A stretch of 64,000 nucleotides of DNA from Pseudidiomarina indica (GTDB lineage Bacteria; Pseudomonadota; Gammaproteobacteria; Enterobacterales; Alteromonadaceae): contig NZ_FMXN01000003.1 in NCBI RefSeq assembly GCF_900104245.1, forward strand, positions 1-64,000, in the 5' to 3' direction. Under the pieces are notes generated by a model. The model was given only the letters and a program-made list of their open reading frames with translations, searched no databases and had not been told where the DNA came from. Shown in pieces: positions 4,781 through 14,931 of this stretch. A program made the translations under genes and the position numbers. The first letter of the stretch is position 1. Each line of letters starts with the position of its first letter.

Positions 4781-6042
4781 TGAACAAACTCATTGCTTGG
4801 TTTGACGAACGAATTCCGATGACCAAAACGTGGAATATCCACTTAGCTCAATATCCAGCCCCCAAAAACTTTAACTTTTGGTACATTTTTGGTGTTCTTG
4901 CAACCTTAGTATTGGTCAATCAGATTGTGACCGGTATTTGGTTAACCATGAACTATGTTCCAACCGGCGAAGGCGCATTCGCATCGGTTGAGTTCATCAT
5001 GCGAGACATCGAATACGGTTGGTTACTTCGCTACATGCACTCAACCGGTGCGTCAGCCTTCTTTGTCGTGGTCTATTTACACATGTTCCGCGGCATGATG
5101 TATGGCTCTTATCAAAAGCCGCGCGAGCTGCTGTGGATTTTTGGTATGTTAATTTTCCTCGTGCTGATGGCAGAAGCCTTTATGGGTTATCTGTTACCGT
5201 GGGGCCAAATGTCTTACTGGGGTGCACAGGTTATTATTTCATTGTTCGGGGCGATTCCAATTATTGGTGACGACCTGACCCAGTGGATCCGTGGTGACTA
5301 TGTTATCTCGGGCGCAACGTTAAACCGCTTCTTTGCGTTACACGTTATTGCTTTACCACTGGTGCTTGTTATTCTTGTGTTTTTACACATTATTGCGTTG
5401 CATGAAGTGGGCTCTAACAACCCTGAAGGTATTTCAATTAAGAAGCCAAAAGGTTCTGTACCAGAGTCTGAAAAGCCGAAGTTCAAGTTCCATGAGCGCT
5501 TTACGAACAAGTATGACATTGTTGATGCATTCCCATTCTTCCCGTATTACATCGTGAAGGATCTCGTGGGTATTGCGATTTTCTTGTTCTTCTTCTGTTA
5601 TGTGATTTTCTTCGCACCAGCAATGGGTGGCATGTTCCTCGAGCCGCCAAACTTTGAAGCTGCGAACCCGTTGAAGACACCTGAGCATATTGCACCGGTA
5701 TGGTATTTCACTCCGTTCTACGCAATTCTGCGTGCGGTACCGAATAAGCTGCTTGGCGTTATTTTGATGTTTGGCGCGATTGTTGCCCTGTTTGTCCTAC
5801 CTTGGTTAGACCGCGGTAAGGTACGCTCAGTTCGCTATCGTAGCACCTTGCATAAAATCAACTTAACGGTCTTTGCGATTAGCTTTATCGTGCTCGGATA
5901 TCTTGGCTTAAAGCCAGCGACAGATGTGTACACATTCTTCGCACGAGTGTTCACTTTCTTGTACTTCGCATTCTTCGTGTTGTTGTTCTTCTACAGTAAG
6001 AATGAGAAGTGTAAGCCAGTTCCAGAGAGGATTACTAAGTGA
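4780..6042 (+). CDS. petB: Cytochrome b of the bc1 complex
   Basis: This 420-residue inner-membrane protein binds the two b hemes and forms the quinol oxidation and quinone reduction sites. The heme-ligand pairs are visible: H87/H101 in one helix and H188/H203 in another. The second pair is one residue wider than in mitochondrial-type proteins. The Qo-site motif reads PVWY (306-309) instead of the usual PEWY, so the Glu thought to help quinol deprotonation is Val. I recall PVWY in other beta- and gammaproteobacteria, so this may be lineage-typical. It is translationally coupled to petA and petC by 1-base overlaps. Confidence 0.97.
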   Translation: MNKLIAWFDERIPMTKTWNIHLAQYPAPKNFNFWYIFGVLATLVLVNQIVTGIWLTMNYVPTGEGAFASVEFIMRDIEYGWLLRYMHSTGASAFFVVVYLHMFRGMMYGSYQKPRELLWIFGMLIFLVLMAEAFMGYLLPWGQMSYWGAQVIISLFGAIPIIGDDLTQWIRGDYVISGATLNRFFALHVIALPLVLVILVFLHIIALHEVGSNNPEGISIKKPKGSVPESEKPKFKFHERFTNKYDIVDAFPFFPYYIVKDLVGIAIFLFFFCYVIFFAPAMGGMFLEPPNFEAANPLKTPEHIAPVWYFTPFYAILRAVPNKLLGVILMFGAIVALFVLPWLDRGKVRSVRYRSTLHKINLTVFAISFIVLGYLGLKPATDVYTFFARVFTFLYFAFFVLLFFYSKNEKCKPVPERITK

Positions 6043-6788
6043 TGAAAAAGTTAATCAAAAGCACTCTGCTGGTCGCGGCATCATTGTGGTCAGTTGCTAC
6101 TTTAGCAGCTGGCCCAACAGTACCGTTGGACAAAGCGAAGATCGATTTGCATGACAAAGCCTCATTACAACGAGGCGCACAACTGTTCATGAACTACTGC
6201 TTAGGTTGTCACTCCATGCAGTACCAACGTTATAACCGGACCTTCAAAGACTTGGAGATTCCGGAAGACTTGGGAATGGAAAACCTGCAGTTTTCAGGTG
6301 AAAAAGTAGGTGACTTGATCACCAATGCCATGGATAGCACGGATGCCAGCAAATGGTTTGGTACTCCTGCACCTGACCTCACGCTAGTCGCGCGAGTTCG
6401 TGGTGCAGACTGGATTTACACTTACTTGCGTTCGTTCTACGCTGATGAGTCACGTCCTTTTGGCGTGAACAACGCGGTATTCCCGAACGTGGGGATGCCA
6501 CACGTTTTAGAAGAATTACAAGGGATTCCACGACAAACAACTGAGCAGCGCTTGGTTGATGGCGAAATGAAAGACGTCTACGTGGGAATCAAAACCGATG
6601 GCTCAGGAATGCTGACCACTGAAGAATATGACAAGGCAGTCAACGATTTGACCAACTTCTTGGTTTACACCGGTGAGCCAATGATGTTGGAGCAACGTCG
6701 TATCGGTTGGTATGTCTTCGGTTTCCTTATTGTATTCTTAGTGTTCTCAGTATTACTGAAACGCGAATTCTTTAAGGACGTGAAATAG
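6042..6788 (+). CDS. petC: Cytochrome c1 of the bc1 complex
   Basis: This is a membrane-anchored periplasmic c-type cytochrome that takes electrons from the Rieske protein. The start is the ATG at 6042, overlapping the petB stop as TGATG. A signal peptide ends near LAAGP. The heme-binding motif is CLGCH (C53, C56, H57), a candidate axial Met lies in VGMPH (M152), and a single C-terminal transmembrane helix (about 222-240) anchors it. Length 248 fits the proteobacterial family. It is the last bc1 gene, and sspA follows within 16 bases. Confidence 0.97.
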   Translation: MKKLIKSTLLVAASLWSVATLAAGPTVPLDKAKIDLHDKASLQRGAQLFMNYCLGCHSMQYQRYNRTFKDLEIPEDLGMENLQFSGEKVGDLITNAMDSTDASKWFGTPAPDLTLVARVRGADWIYTYLRSFYADESRPFGVNNAVFPNVGMPHVLEELQGIPRQTTEQRLVDGEMKDVYVGIKTDGSGMLTTEEYDKAVNDLTNFLVYTGEPMMLEQRRIGWYVFGFLIVFLVFSVLLKREFFKDVK

Positions 6789-6804
6789 ATATATGGAGAT
6801 AAAC

Positions 6805-7434
6805 ATGTCGGTTGCGGCAAACAAGCGGTCAGTCATGACCTTGTATTCGAGCGTGAATGACTTACGTAGCCATCAAACGCGGATTGTGATTGCGGAAAAA
6901 GGCGTCGGTGTTGAAATTGTATTTGTGGAGCCGGATAGCTTACCGGAAGATCTCATGCAACTGAACCCGTACCCTGACGCACTCCCAACGCTGGTGGATC
7001 GTGAGTTGGTACTATACAACGCTCATATCATCATGGAATACCTTGATGAGCGTTTCCCGCATCCGCCATTGATGCCTGTCTACCCAGTCGCTCGTGGTAC
7101 GAGTCGATTGATGATGTATCGCATTCAACGCGACTGGTACGCATTAGCGGATAAAATCTTAGCGGGCGGGAAAGGTGTTGAAGCAGCGCGACAAGAACTC
7201 CGTGAAGGAATCTTAGCGTTGGCTCCATTATTTGCCGATACACCGTTCTTTATGAGCGAAGAGTTTAGCTTAGTCGACTGCTATTTAGCTCCTTTATTGT
7301 GGCGTTTACCTATCTATGGCATTCAGCTTGAAGGGAACGGCGCGAAAGAAGTGAAAGCCTATATGGTTCGTATTTTTGAGCGCGAATCATTCCAGCAGTC
7401 ACTCACTGAGCTTGAACGAGATATCGTCCGGTGA
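6805..7434 (+). CDS. sspA: Stringent starvation protein A
   Basis: SspA is a glutathione-S-transferase-fold protein that binds RNA polymerase and alters transcription in starvation and acid stress. The 209-residue product has the N-terminal thioredoxin-like domain (VMTLYSSVNDLRSHQTRIVI, then LPTLVDRELVLYNAHIIMEY) and the helical C-terminal domain. The start at 6805 (MSVAANKRS) is preferred over the ATG at 6793 because GGAG lies between them at proper spacing. It sits between petC and sspB, the usual order in gammaproteobacteria, and probably shares the petABC transcript. Confidence 0.95.
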   Translation: MSVAANKRSVMTLYSSVNDLRSHQTRIVIAEKGVGVEIVFVEPDSLPEDLMQLNPYPDALPTLVDRELVLYNAHIIMEYLDERFPHPPLMPVYPVARGTSRLMMYRIQRDWYALADKILAGGKGVEAARQELREGILALAPLFADTPFFMSEEFSLVDCYLAPLLWRLPIYGIQLEGNGAKEVKAYMVRIFERESFQQSLTELERDIVR

Positions 7435-7865
7435 GTGAGCGTGTCTTAACTCCACGTCGCCCGTACATGTTACGGGCGATGTACGATTGGATGGTTGATA
7501 ATCAGCTAACTCCCCATTTGTTGGTTGATGCCGAATACCCCGGCTGTGATGTTCCTCGAGACTTCGTTAACGACGGCCAAATTATCCTTAATATTTCTCC
7601 CACTGCAGTCAGTAAACTTCTGATGAACGGCGATGCCGTACAATTTGGTGCGCGTTTTGCAAATGCGCCGATGCAGGTGTTTATTCCGATGGGAGCGGTT
7701 GTTGCCCTATACGCCAGAGAAAATGGAGTGGGGACGGTGTTTGAGCCAGAAGCATATTACGATGAACTGGCCAGTCAATTACCGGACAGCGGCAATCAGG
7801 AAGCAGAAAAAACAGAAAAGCCGAAGAAAAAATCCTCCGGCTCTCATCTACGCGTCGTTAAATAG
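7431..7865 (+). CDS. sspB: ClpXP adaptor, stringent starvation protein B
   Basis: SspB delivers ssrA-tagged proteins from stalled ribosomes to the ClpXP protease. The 144-residue product has the conserved substrate-binding domain (about 1-110, PRRPYMLRAMYDWMVDN...), a flexible Lys/Glu-rich linker, and the ClpX-binding tail ending LRVVK. It starts with GTG, overlapping the sspA stop by four bases (GTGA), which indicates translational coupling. Its last codons form one arm of a perfect hairpin shared with the convergent dolP gene. Confidence 0.95.
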   Translation: MSERVLTPRRPYMLRAMYDWMVDNQLTPHLLVDAEYPGCDVPRDFVNDGQIILNISPTAVSKLLMNGDAVQFGARFANAPMQVFIPMGAVVALYARENGVGTVFEPEAYYDELASQLPDSGNQEAEKTEKPKKKSSGSHLRVVK

Positions 7866-7881
7866 TGGCTATTTAACGACG
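7853..7881. terminator. 13-bp hairpin spanning both stop codons of sspB and dolP
   Basis: CGTCGTTAAATAG (7853-7865) pairs perfectly with CTATTTAACGACG (7869-7881) around a three-base loop. It contains the sspB TAG and the dolP TAA, so it can act as a bidirectional terminator or 3'-end barrier for the two convergent operons. It lacks a long U-run. Confidence 0.6.
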
Positions 7882-8460
7882 TATTTCAAATGCGTCAATG
7901 ACTCGTTTAACGTCATTGGTGTTGCGGGTGATTTCGATAGCGTGATCAGCCACTTCACGAGTGACAATCCCCATCAGAGCAACTTCCGCATTCTCGGTCA
8001 CAACTTTGATTTCTGCGGCTTTCACCGTTTCATCCGTGACAAACTTCGCCTTTACCTTACTGGTAATGTAGGTGTCCTTGCTAATTTGGCCAAAAGAAAT
8101 AACGGGTGCGACCTGTAATTCGTTATGAACGCGCTGAACGCCTTCCACATTGCGGACCAAATGAGTGGCTAAATCGCGCATCGAACTGTCGCTGACTTGC
8201 CCTAATAATAAAATGGAACGGTTAAAGGAAGTGACTTTAATCCGTGAATTCTCCAGACGACTTTCCCCTTTGAGGGCCGTAATTGTACGAATTTCGATGG
8301 TTTGGTCGTCCAATTGAGTCCCTACGCTACGCGTGTCGGTTGCGGCCGAAATGCCAACCGCAGTAGCCCCCACTAACGCTGCTGCACAACCACTTAACCC
8401 AAGCACAATTGCGGAACTAAGCACCGCGCTTAAAATAAACTTCCGAGAATGTGTCATCAT
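7873..8460 (-). CDS. dolP: Outer-membrane BON-domain lipoprotein DolP
   Basis: DolP (YraP) is an outer-membrane lipoprotein that supports envelope integrity and the BAM complex in E. coli. The 195-residue product has a lipobox (LSGC) near residue 26, then the family block TDTRSVGTQLDDQTIEIR and two BON domains (about 55-120 and 130-195). Two adjacent ATGs (8460 and 8457) follow AGGAG; either would serve. The first overlaps the diaA stop. It is the last gene of lpoA-yraN-diaA-dolP, the order seen in E. coli yraM-N-O-P. Confidence 0.93.
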   Translation of the reverse strand: MMTHSRKFILSAVLSSAIVLGLSGCAAALVGATAVGISAATDTRSVGTQLDDQTIEIRTITALKGESRLENSRIKVTSFNRSILLLGQVSDSSMRDLATHLVRNVEGVQRVHNELQVAPVISFGQISKDTYITSKVKAKFVTDETVKAAEIKVVTENAEVALMGIVTREVADHAIEITRNTNDVKRVIDAFEIRR

Positions 8461-9026
8461 TCTGTCTCCTGTGGAAATATTTGGTGTTCGGCCACGCTGC
8501 ATAGCATATTGGCAATTTGCAATAAGTGCTCGCTAGCGCGGGCTGTGTTGTAGGTGGGGATGCGTATTTCAACGTCATCCGGGCCCAGTAATCCTGCAAT
8601 ATCTTCGTCACTACTTTGTGTGATTGCAATAATTAACATATTGCGACCGAGTGCGGCTTCCATGGCACGACTGACTCTAGGGGCGCGAGCTGACGCATTA
8701 AACACCACGAGCAAGTCATTGGCTTGGCCAACGGCTTGAATTTGCTGGGCAAACATGCGGTCGTAATCGAGCGCACCGTAATCGGCGTGCAATGATGTGA
8801 CAGGAAAGGGCGGGCGCTCAAAGCTCAGCCCGGTTAGCATAATGTGGGCAAAATGACGGGATGTCGCATGGGCGAGGCCTTCGCCACAGCAATAAACCCG
8901 ACGCCCTTGTAATAATGAATCGACGAGCAAACCACAAGCGGCTTCAATGGGCTCATGCAACATGTCTGCCGCCGCAATTTGGGTTTGGATACATTCCGTA
9001 AATAAGGTTTTAATTGGGTCTTGCAT
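8457..9026 (-). CDS. diaA: SIS-domain DnaA-initiator-associating protein DiaA
   Basis: DiaA is a tetrameric phosphosugar-isomerase-fold protein that binds DnaA and promotes timely initiation of replication. The 189-residue product has an N-terminal helical part (IKTLFTECIQTQIAAADML) and a SIS domain with RRVYCCGEGLAHATSRHFA. The canonical glycine-serine phosphate loop is changed to GEGLAHA, as expected for a non-catalytic DiaA relative. The start at 9026 is chosen for the AGAGGT site upstream. The gene begins eight bases after yraN ends. Confidence 0.88.
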   Translation of the reverse strand: MQDPIKTLFTECIQTQIAAADMLHEPIEAACGLLVDSLLQGRRVYCCGEGLAHATSRHFAHIMLTGLSFERPPFPVTSLHADYGALDYDRMFAQQIQAVGQANDLLVVFNASARAPRVSRAMEAALGRNMLIIAITQSSDEDIAGLLGPDDVEIRIPTYNTARASEHLLQIANMLCSVAEHQIFPQETE

Positions 9027-9034
9027 ACTACCTC

Positions 9035-9385
9035 TTAAAATGCGTCCTGCAGCCATTGAGCTTGCTGGGTACTGTTGACCACGGTGACTACATCGAAACG
9101 AAGCGCTGTGGTATGCTCATTCAGCTGATGTTCCATCAAAAAGAACTGCGCGCAGCGCCGAATTCTTTGACATTGCGCTGCGGTGATCTGTTCCAATATA
9201 TGTGCAAATACTTCATTGTCGCGACTTTTTACTTCCACAAACACCCAATGGTGGTGGTCGCGCATGATTAAATCAATTTCACCGAGATCACATCGGTAAT
9301 TACTTTGAACATGTTGTAAGCCATGTTGTTCTAACAAACGCCGCGCTGCTTGCTCGCCTGCGTTTCCTGTTGTTTTCCGTGACAT
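9035..9385 (-). CDS. yraN: UPF0102 family protein YraN, endonuclease-like fold
   Basis: This 116-residue protein shows the UPF0102 pattern GxxGEQAARRLLEQHG at the N-terminus, then YRCDLGEIDLIMRD and WVFVEVKSR. The D-x(n)-E-V-K arrangement is that of restriction-endonuclease-like (PD-D/ExK) nucleases. The family is widespread and usually sits beside lpoA, as here, but its cellular role is not settled. It is 20 bases downstream of lpoA on the same transcript. Confidence 0.92.
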   Translation of the reverse strand: MSRKTTGNAGEQAARRLLEQHGLQHVQSNYRCDLGEIDLIMRDHHHWVFVEVKSRDNEVFAHILEQITAAQCQRIRRCAQFFLMEHQLNEHTTALRFDVVTVVNSTQQAQWLQDAF

Positions 9386-9405
9386 TCCATGTCTCCGTCA
9401 ATGGA

Positions 9406-11250
9406 TCAACGACTGACAACCTCGTGGCCTTGGTAACGCCCCCATTGTAGTTGTCGGACAATTTGCTGCTGCTGGACCGTTAGTTGGCCTGTTAAGCCTG
9501 GCGCGGAAAGTCCGGGCATGGTTTGCAGTAACGGCAGGTACTGGCTCAATAGCAGGGCATCATGGCCAAAGGCCGCTAGCCGAGCGCTGTTGTAGTTCCA
9601 GTGATTGCGCAGCGTCAATAGTTGTTCAAACTCGGCTCTTTCTGAGTGCCCGGGAAGCAACCAGGGAGCATCGGTAAATCGCACATCATCCAAGTCATTT
9701 TCACTTAAATTATTTTGCAAAATATGGTTGCTTGAGTTGGCGTAAACTGGCAACGGGTTCATGAAAGCCGAAATATTGACATCGATAAAGGGTTTGAGAA
9801 GACGGGTTTGTTCAATCCCTCCCACCAAGTATACGGCATCAATATCGGCCCGACTGCGCGCGACCGCATCGACAATAATTTTTCCCGCAGCTATTTTTAC
9901 TTGGTAAATGCGAGTTTCACTATCGGTAATACCAAGTTGCTCTTGCACGGCGGTTTTCATTTCTTCCGTGGTACCATAAACCCCAACCGAAAATGACGAG
10001 TGGTCAGCAAACTGTGCCTGCCAAGCTTGTTGAAATACATTGGTTAACTGCTGCCCACGATTGGAGGCGGGGGCAAAAATAAGGGGGTGACGATGCCCTT
10101 GCTCAGCCATAAATGCCGCTGCTTGGCGAATTTCAGTTTCCGTATCTAACGCAAAAAAGTGCTGGTGTGGCAGCACGGTTTGTAGTTCGCCGCTCGGCTC
10201 ATTTAAGGTGAGCCAAGGGAGTTCTGGTGGCAATTGACTGGCATCGATTTGCGCGAGGTTTGGCTTTAGTAATGGGCCAATCAAAACATCCGCTTGTCGC
10301 TGCTGCAACACCTCTGGCAAGGTTGCGAAATCGAACTGGTTGGTATCAACGAACATGGCTTGCACTTGGGGCAGCTTGCTTAGCCCTTTCACCAGTCCAT
10401 CCTGTACCGCCAACCCTTGCTCCGCGTATTGCCCTGTCAGTGGGAGCAATACCAGCACGCGCTGCCGTGGTTGTGCGGTGAGCGCTAATAACTCGTTGGT
10501 CACAAAGTGCGCCGGATGTTGTGGGAAATCATGCTGCCAGCGGCTGATAAAGTCAGTCAGCTGCGCTGGTTGATGGCGGGCGCGATGCATTTGAGTCAAC
10601 AAACTCACCCACCCGGCGAGCTCACGAGTACGAAGACTCACGGGCGGCAGGCTTAGCTCGCTTGGGTTACGCACCATTTTGAGGACGTCCCAGATTTGCT
10701 CAGGCGTGCGAGCCTCAGGCGCATCGTTTAGCCAAGCCAGTTGGTAAGTGGCAGCTAACTCCCATTGCCCTTGAGCCGAGGCGGCACGAATTAATAGCTC
10801 CAGCGTTTGCTGTGGAAAATATGGCGTAAGCTGATTCTCAACTAAGGGGTTGAGCAGCCGTTGGACGTAGGGCCAACGATTATCTTGAGCCGCAAAGCGT
10901 GCTTCCAGCAAGGCTAACAGGTGTTGCTGCTCAAGCGTCAATCGGGTGGCAGGGAAGTAACGTTCAAGTTGCCCTAAAATAGCAGCACTTTGCTGCCATT
11001 GTTCCGCTCGTTGGAAGGTGACGGCGGCTTGCAGCAGGGCATCAACTTGCGCGCTTCCACTTAATTGCTCTGCATCGTTTAGCCATTCGTGCGCGGTGCG
11101 TGACCGCTGCGGTGACGGCACGTCAACTAATTGCTCTTGCTGATTCACGGGGGGACTGGAAGTATCCGAACGCGGCGAGCTCGCGCACGCTGTTAAACCA
11201 AGAATAATCATGCACAGCAATAATTTCTTTGGCACAATAGCAACCGACAT
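9406..11250 (-). CDS. lpoA: Outer-membrane lipoprotein activator of penicillin-binding protein 1a
   Basis: LpoA reaches from the outer membrane through the peptidoglycan to stimulate PBP1a. The 614-residue protein starts with a lipoprotein signal ([22 protein letters not shown], cut before C22). It then has an N-terminal helical TPR-like domain (about 45-250) and a C-terminal periplasmic-binding-protein-like domain (about 255-600, beginning [16 protein letters not shown]). Length is typical for a gammaproteobacterial LpoA. It heads the lpoA-yraN-diaA-dolP operon and is divergent from rsmI. Confidence 0.92.
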   Translation of the reverse strand: MSVAIVPKKLLLCMIILGLTACASSPRSDTSSPPVNQQEQLVDVPSPQRSRTAHEWLNDAEQLSGSAQVDALLQAAVTFQRAEQWQQSAAILGQLERYFPATRLTLEQQHLLALLEARFAAQDNRWPYVQRLLNPLVENQLTPYFPQQTLELLIRAASAQGQWELAATYQLAWLNDAPEARTPEQIWDVLKMVRNPSELSLPPVSLRTRELAGWVSLLTQMHRARHQPAQLTDFISRWQHDFPQHPAHFVTNELLALTAQPRQRVLVLLPLTGQYAEQGLAVQDGLVKGLSKLPQVQAMFVDTNQFDFATLPEVLQQRQADVLIGPLLKPNLAQIDASQLPPELPWLTLNEPSGELQTVLPHQHFFALDTETEIRQAAAFMAEQGHRHPLIFAPASNRGQQLTNVFQQAWQAQFADHSSFSVGVYGTTEEMKTAVQEQLGITDSETRIYQVKIAAGKIIVDAVARSRADIDAVYLVGGIEQTRLLKPFIDVNISAFMNPLPVYANSSNHILQNNLSENDLDDVRFTDAPWLLPGHSERAEFEQLLTLRNHWNYNSARLAAFGHDALLLSQYLPLLQTMPGLSAPGLTGQLTVQQQQIVRQLQWGRYQGHEVVSR

Positions 11251-11284
11251 CTTCTATTCACCCGTCTATGTAGCAATGGGTGAT

Positions 11285-11313
11285 ACTATAAACTGTACGG
11301 TCGAACGACACAA
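11285..11313 (-). promoter_or_regulatory. Candidate sigma-70 promoter for the lpoA operon
   Basis: On the reverse strand TTGTGT (11308-11313) and TATAGT (11285-11290) are separated by 17 bases and lie about 35 bases before the lpoA ATG. The match is fair, not perfect. The divergent rsmI promoter must lie in the same 94-base gap. Confidence 0.4.
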
Positions 11314-11344
11314 CGACACCATCTTGTTCTTACCTGGGGTTAAC

Positions 11345-12196
11345 ATGACAACTGCAACCACGGGGTGCCTTTATCTGGTTCCCACACCTATCGGTAACCT
11401 TGCTGATATCACTGAGCGAGCCATTACGGTGTTACAGCAATGTGATGCGATTGCGGCAGAAGATACCCGCCATAGCGGACAGCTGTTGCAACACTTTGGG
11501 ATTCAAACACCGATGTTTGCGTTGCATGAGCATAATGAGCGCCAACGCGTCGGTCAGGTGATTGAACGTTTGCAACAGGGGCAGCAAATTGCCTTGATTT
11601 CAGATGCGGGCATGCCTTTGATCAGCGACCCTGGCTATGTGTTGGTCACGCAATGTCGTCAACTGGGTATTCCGGTATCGGCATTACCGGGTGCATGTGC
11701 CGTAGTGACAGCACTCGCTGGCTCGGGGTTACCCACCGACCGTTTCACCTTCGAAGGGTTCCTGCCAGCGAAGCCGCAGCAACGTCGCAAGCGATTGCAA
11801 GAGTTGGTGAATGAACCCCGTACCCTCATCTTTTATGAGTCACCTCACCGTATTCTGGATACCTTGGCAGATGTTGTAAGCGTGTTCGGTGTCTCGCGGC
11901 CATGCGTGCTTGCCCGTGAATTGTCGAAGCAATTTGAAACTTACCTGAGTGGCAGCGCTGAAGAAATTCAGCAGCAGGTGGCAGCAGATTCCAACCAGCA
12001 GCGTGGGGAAATTGTGTTGATGTTGGGCGGTGCACCGGCCGATGATACCGACGAAGCAACGAGTGCTGCATTACAGACTGTGGCAGTTTTACGGCGGGAG
12101 TTACCGCTCAAGAAAGCCGCGGCCTTGGCTGCTGAGATTCACGGTGTACGTAAAAATGCCCTCTATCAGCTAGCGCTGGCGTCAGATAACCAGTAG
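11345..12196 (+). CDS. rsmI: 16S rRNA 2'-O-ribose C1402 methyltransferase RsmI
   Basis: RsmI methylates the ribose of C1402 in 16S rRNA at the decoding site, using S-adenosylmethionine. The 283-residue product has the tetrapyrrole-methylase fold with the diagnostic start [17 protein letters not shown], then [23 protein letters not shown] and [17 protein letters not shown]. The ATG at 11345 places this motif at the right distance from the N-terminus; upstream in-frame codons would add 45 non-family residues. It is followed within ten bases by the RNase P RNA and divergent from lpoA, as in several relatives. Confidence 0.95.
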   Translation: MTTATTGCLYLVPTPIGNLADITERAITVLQQCDAIAAEDTRHSGQLLQHFGIQTPMFALHEHNERQRVGQVIERLQQGQQIALISDAGMPLISDPGYVLVTQCRQLGIPVSALPGACAVVTALAGSGLPTDRFTFEGFLPAKPQQRRKRLQELVNEPRTLIFYESPHRILDTLADVVSVFGVSRPCVLARELSKQFETYLSGSAEEIQQQVAADSNQQRGEIVLMLGGAPADDTDEATSAALQTVAVLRRELPLKKAAALAAEIHGVRKNALYQLALASDNQ

Positions 12197-12205
12197 AATG
12201 CGCTC

Positions 12206-12563
<358 letters not shown>

Positions 12564-12570
12564 CTTTCTT

Positions 12571-14814
12571 TTAGTTCTGGTCCTGACTGGCCAAAACCTC
12601 GCGATTATATTTCTGGGCGAAGCGAATAAACTCGCTTAATGGCATGGCACGTCCGTAGAAGAAACCTTGCTGGTAGTGACACTTTTGTTCCTGTAAGAAA
12701 CTCACTTGTTGGGCGTGTTCAACCCCCTCAGCTACTACTTTCATATTGAGGGTGTGGGCAATCCGAATAAGTACTTCCACCAAGGCCGTTTGTTGGCTCT
12801 GATGGGGGACGTTGTGCAGGAAGCTGCGGTCAATTTTAATGACATCGATGGGGTAAGAGCGTAAATAGTTCAAGCTTGAATAACCGGTTCCAAAGTCGTC
12901 GATGGCTAAGCTAATTCCCGCATCACGCAGTTTGCGTAAGTTTGCGAATTGGCGTTCTTTATTCCGCATGAGCATGGATTCGGTAATTTCAAACATGAGT
13001 CGGTCGGTGGGAACTTCCGCTGCCGCAATGACATTAAGCCAGTGTGTGGCTGCTTGTCGGTCGTTAAATTCACGAGCAGAACGATTTAACGCAACGGATA
13101 AATCCAAACCACAATCCGCCATTTTCTTCCAGTCGAGTAGCACTTGGCGGAGGACAAAATCACCCAACCCGATAATTGCGCCGGTTTTCTCAGCGATTGG
13201 AATGAACTCTGCCGGAGAAATGGCGCCACGTTGGGGGTGAGTCCAACGAATCAGAGCTTCACAGCGCGTTAACAAACCAGTTTCTGTGTCAATCACCGGT
13301 TGATAATGCACTTCAAACTGTTCGGCTTCGAGGCCTTTGATAATTTGGTGGTGCAGGTTAATGTCGCGTTCCGTACTCTTACGGAGCTGTTCATCAAAGA
13401 AGTGAACACTCATGGCACCTTGGGCTTTGGCGGCATACATGGCGAGTTCAGCATGTTTCAGCAGCTGTTGTACCTCTTGGCCGTCATGGGGGAACATGGC
13501 AATGCCGGTACTGGCCGTCATATTGATATGGTTGTGTTCAATGTCCAAGGTATGCAATAAATCATTCATGATCGCTTTGGCACGAATTTCTGCTTCGCTG
13601 GGATCATTTAAATCACAAAGTACAATTGCAAACTCATCCCCGCCAATACGAGCGAGTAAATCATCTTCGCGGATACTGGTGCGAATTCGTTCCGCCACCC
13701 GTTGTAATAATGCATCGCCAACTTCATGCCCCAACACGTCGTTGATTTCGCGTAAATGGTCTAAGTCCAATACCAACAATGCGAATTTCTGCTGGTTGCG
13801 AATGGCATGGCGGATATGTACTTCAAGTTGTTCTGAGAAGTAGTTGCGGTTGGGTAAATCGGTTAGGCCATCATAGTGCGCTTGATAAGCGATGGTCGAA
13901 ATAGCACCGCGCAAACGATGCTGAGTAAAAATCAGCATTAAGAAAGCCGATAAAATAACCGCGGTTAAACCAATCCCGATGGCCCAATGTAACCAAAAGT
14001 CGGCGGTGGATGCGACCCAGTGACCATTCCGTGGATAAATGGCCAGCTCCCAGCGACCATAAGGGAATTTCACATCGGTGACTAACGAATCTGTTTCAAA
14101 GAGGTGATCGATTCCTGCAAAGACCACAGGTGCTGGCGTGGTGGCGTTCGGTGCTTCACGCAGCGCAAAGGAGTAGCTGGAATGTTGATAAAACTGCACC
14201 CCATCAAGCAAATGGATGTGGTCGATAACCAGTGACGCGACGCCCCATAAAGTACGGTCATCGCGGAATACCGGCATGCGAGCGATCAGGGCGGTGGGGC
14301 CTTGGTTTAATTGAATTGGGCCAGTCAGCACGACATCTTTGACGGCGATGGCGCGTAGAATGCCGGCATACTGCTCACTGTCGAGACGGTAGTTGAATCC
14401 AATCAGCGATTGGTTGCCTTCAACAGGATAAACAAACTTCACTACCAAATCTGGGGCTAAAGCAACATGCTTGATATCGAGATTGGAACCGAGGAATTCA
14501 TCCATAATGTGCTGAAGACGGACCCGATCTGGCGTATCCTGCCACAAAATTTCAGGGCGTAGCGCACGTAAGGCGAGGGTGTTTAGCTGCAGGCGTTGTT
14601 CAATTTGCCCGCGCATGGCACTGAGATGTTCGCTGGCTCGTCGCTTTTCGATTTCAAGCTTCTGTTGACGTTCGCCGTCTACCACAAGATAAACTGCGTA
14701 CAGCAATGCGGATGCAATAAATAGTGCAACCACTAAGTAGCTGAGTAACCGCCAGCGTTCTGAACGTTTACCTTTATGATCAGGAATAGTTACCACGTCG
14801 TTATTTAGCTTCAT
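12571..14814 (-). CDS. CHASE-GGDEF-EAL membrane protein for cyclic-di-GMP turnover
   Basis: This 747-residue inner-membrane signalling protein has a first membrane helix (about 23-46), a periplasmic CHASE-like sensor (about 60-250, with VVKFVYPVEGNQSLIG), a second helix (about 270-295), a diguanylate cyclase domain and a phosphodiesterase domain. The GGDEF site is intact (RIGGDEFAIVL) with an RxxD product-inhibition site (REDD) five residues before it. The EAL domain keeps EALIRW, DDFGTGYSSLNYL and AEGVEH. Both activities may therefore be possible; the net direction cannot be read. The ATG at 14814 is preferred to the TTG before it. It is monocistronic, between rnpB and the divergent mraZ. 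Confidence 0.9.
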   Translation of the reverse strand: MKLNNDVVTIPDHKGKRSERWRLLSYLVVALFIASALLYAVYLVVDGERQQKLEIEKRRASEHLSAMRGQIEQRLQLNTLALRALRPEILWQDTPDRVRLQHIMDEFLGSNLDIKHVALAPDLVVKFVYPVEGNQSLIGFNYRLDSEQYAGILRAIAVKDVVLTGPIQLNQGPTALIARMPVFRDDRTLWGVASLVIDHIHLLDGVQFYQHSSYSFALREAPNATTPAPVVFAGIDHLFETDSLVTDVKFPYGRWELAIYPRNGHWVASTADFWLHWAIGIGLTAVILSAFLMLIFTQHRLRGAISTIAYQAHYDGLTDLPNRNYFSEQLEVHIRHAIRNQQKFALLVLDLDHLREINDVLGHEVGDALLQRVAERIRTSIREDDLLARIGGDEFAIVLCDLNDPSEAEIRAKAIMNDLLHTLDIEHNHINMTASTGIAMFPHDGQEVQQLLKHAELAMYAAKAQGAMSVHFFDEQLRKSTERDINLHHQIIKGLEAEQFEVHYQPVIDTETGLLTRCEALIRWTHPQRGAISPAEFIPIAEKTGAIIGLGDFVLRQVLLDWKKMADCGLDLSVALNRSAREFNDRQAATHWLNVIAAAEVPTDRLMFEITESMLMRNKERQFANLRKLRDAGISLAIDDFGTGYSSLNYLRSYPIDVIKIDRSFLHNVPHQSQQTALVEVLIRIAHTLNMKVVAEGVEHAQQVSFLQEQKCHYQQGFFYGRAMPLSEFIRFAQKYNREVLASQDQN

Positions 14815-14931
14815 CAAATGCGAACAAGCTTGTTGTTAGAATTATATGCTATCTGCCATCACTTTAGCATCATCCTTTACCAATCTTTCTCCGTCAAGCA
14901 CTGTTAACTGTCGAATTCCTTTCAATTTCCC

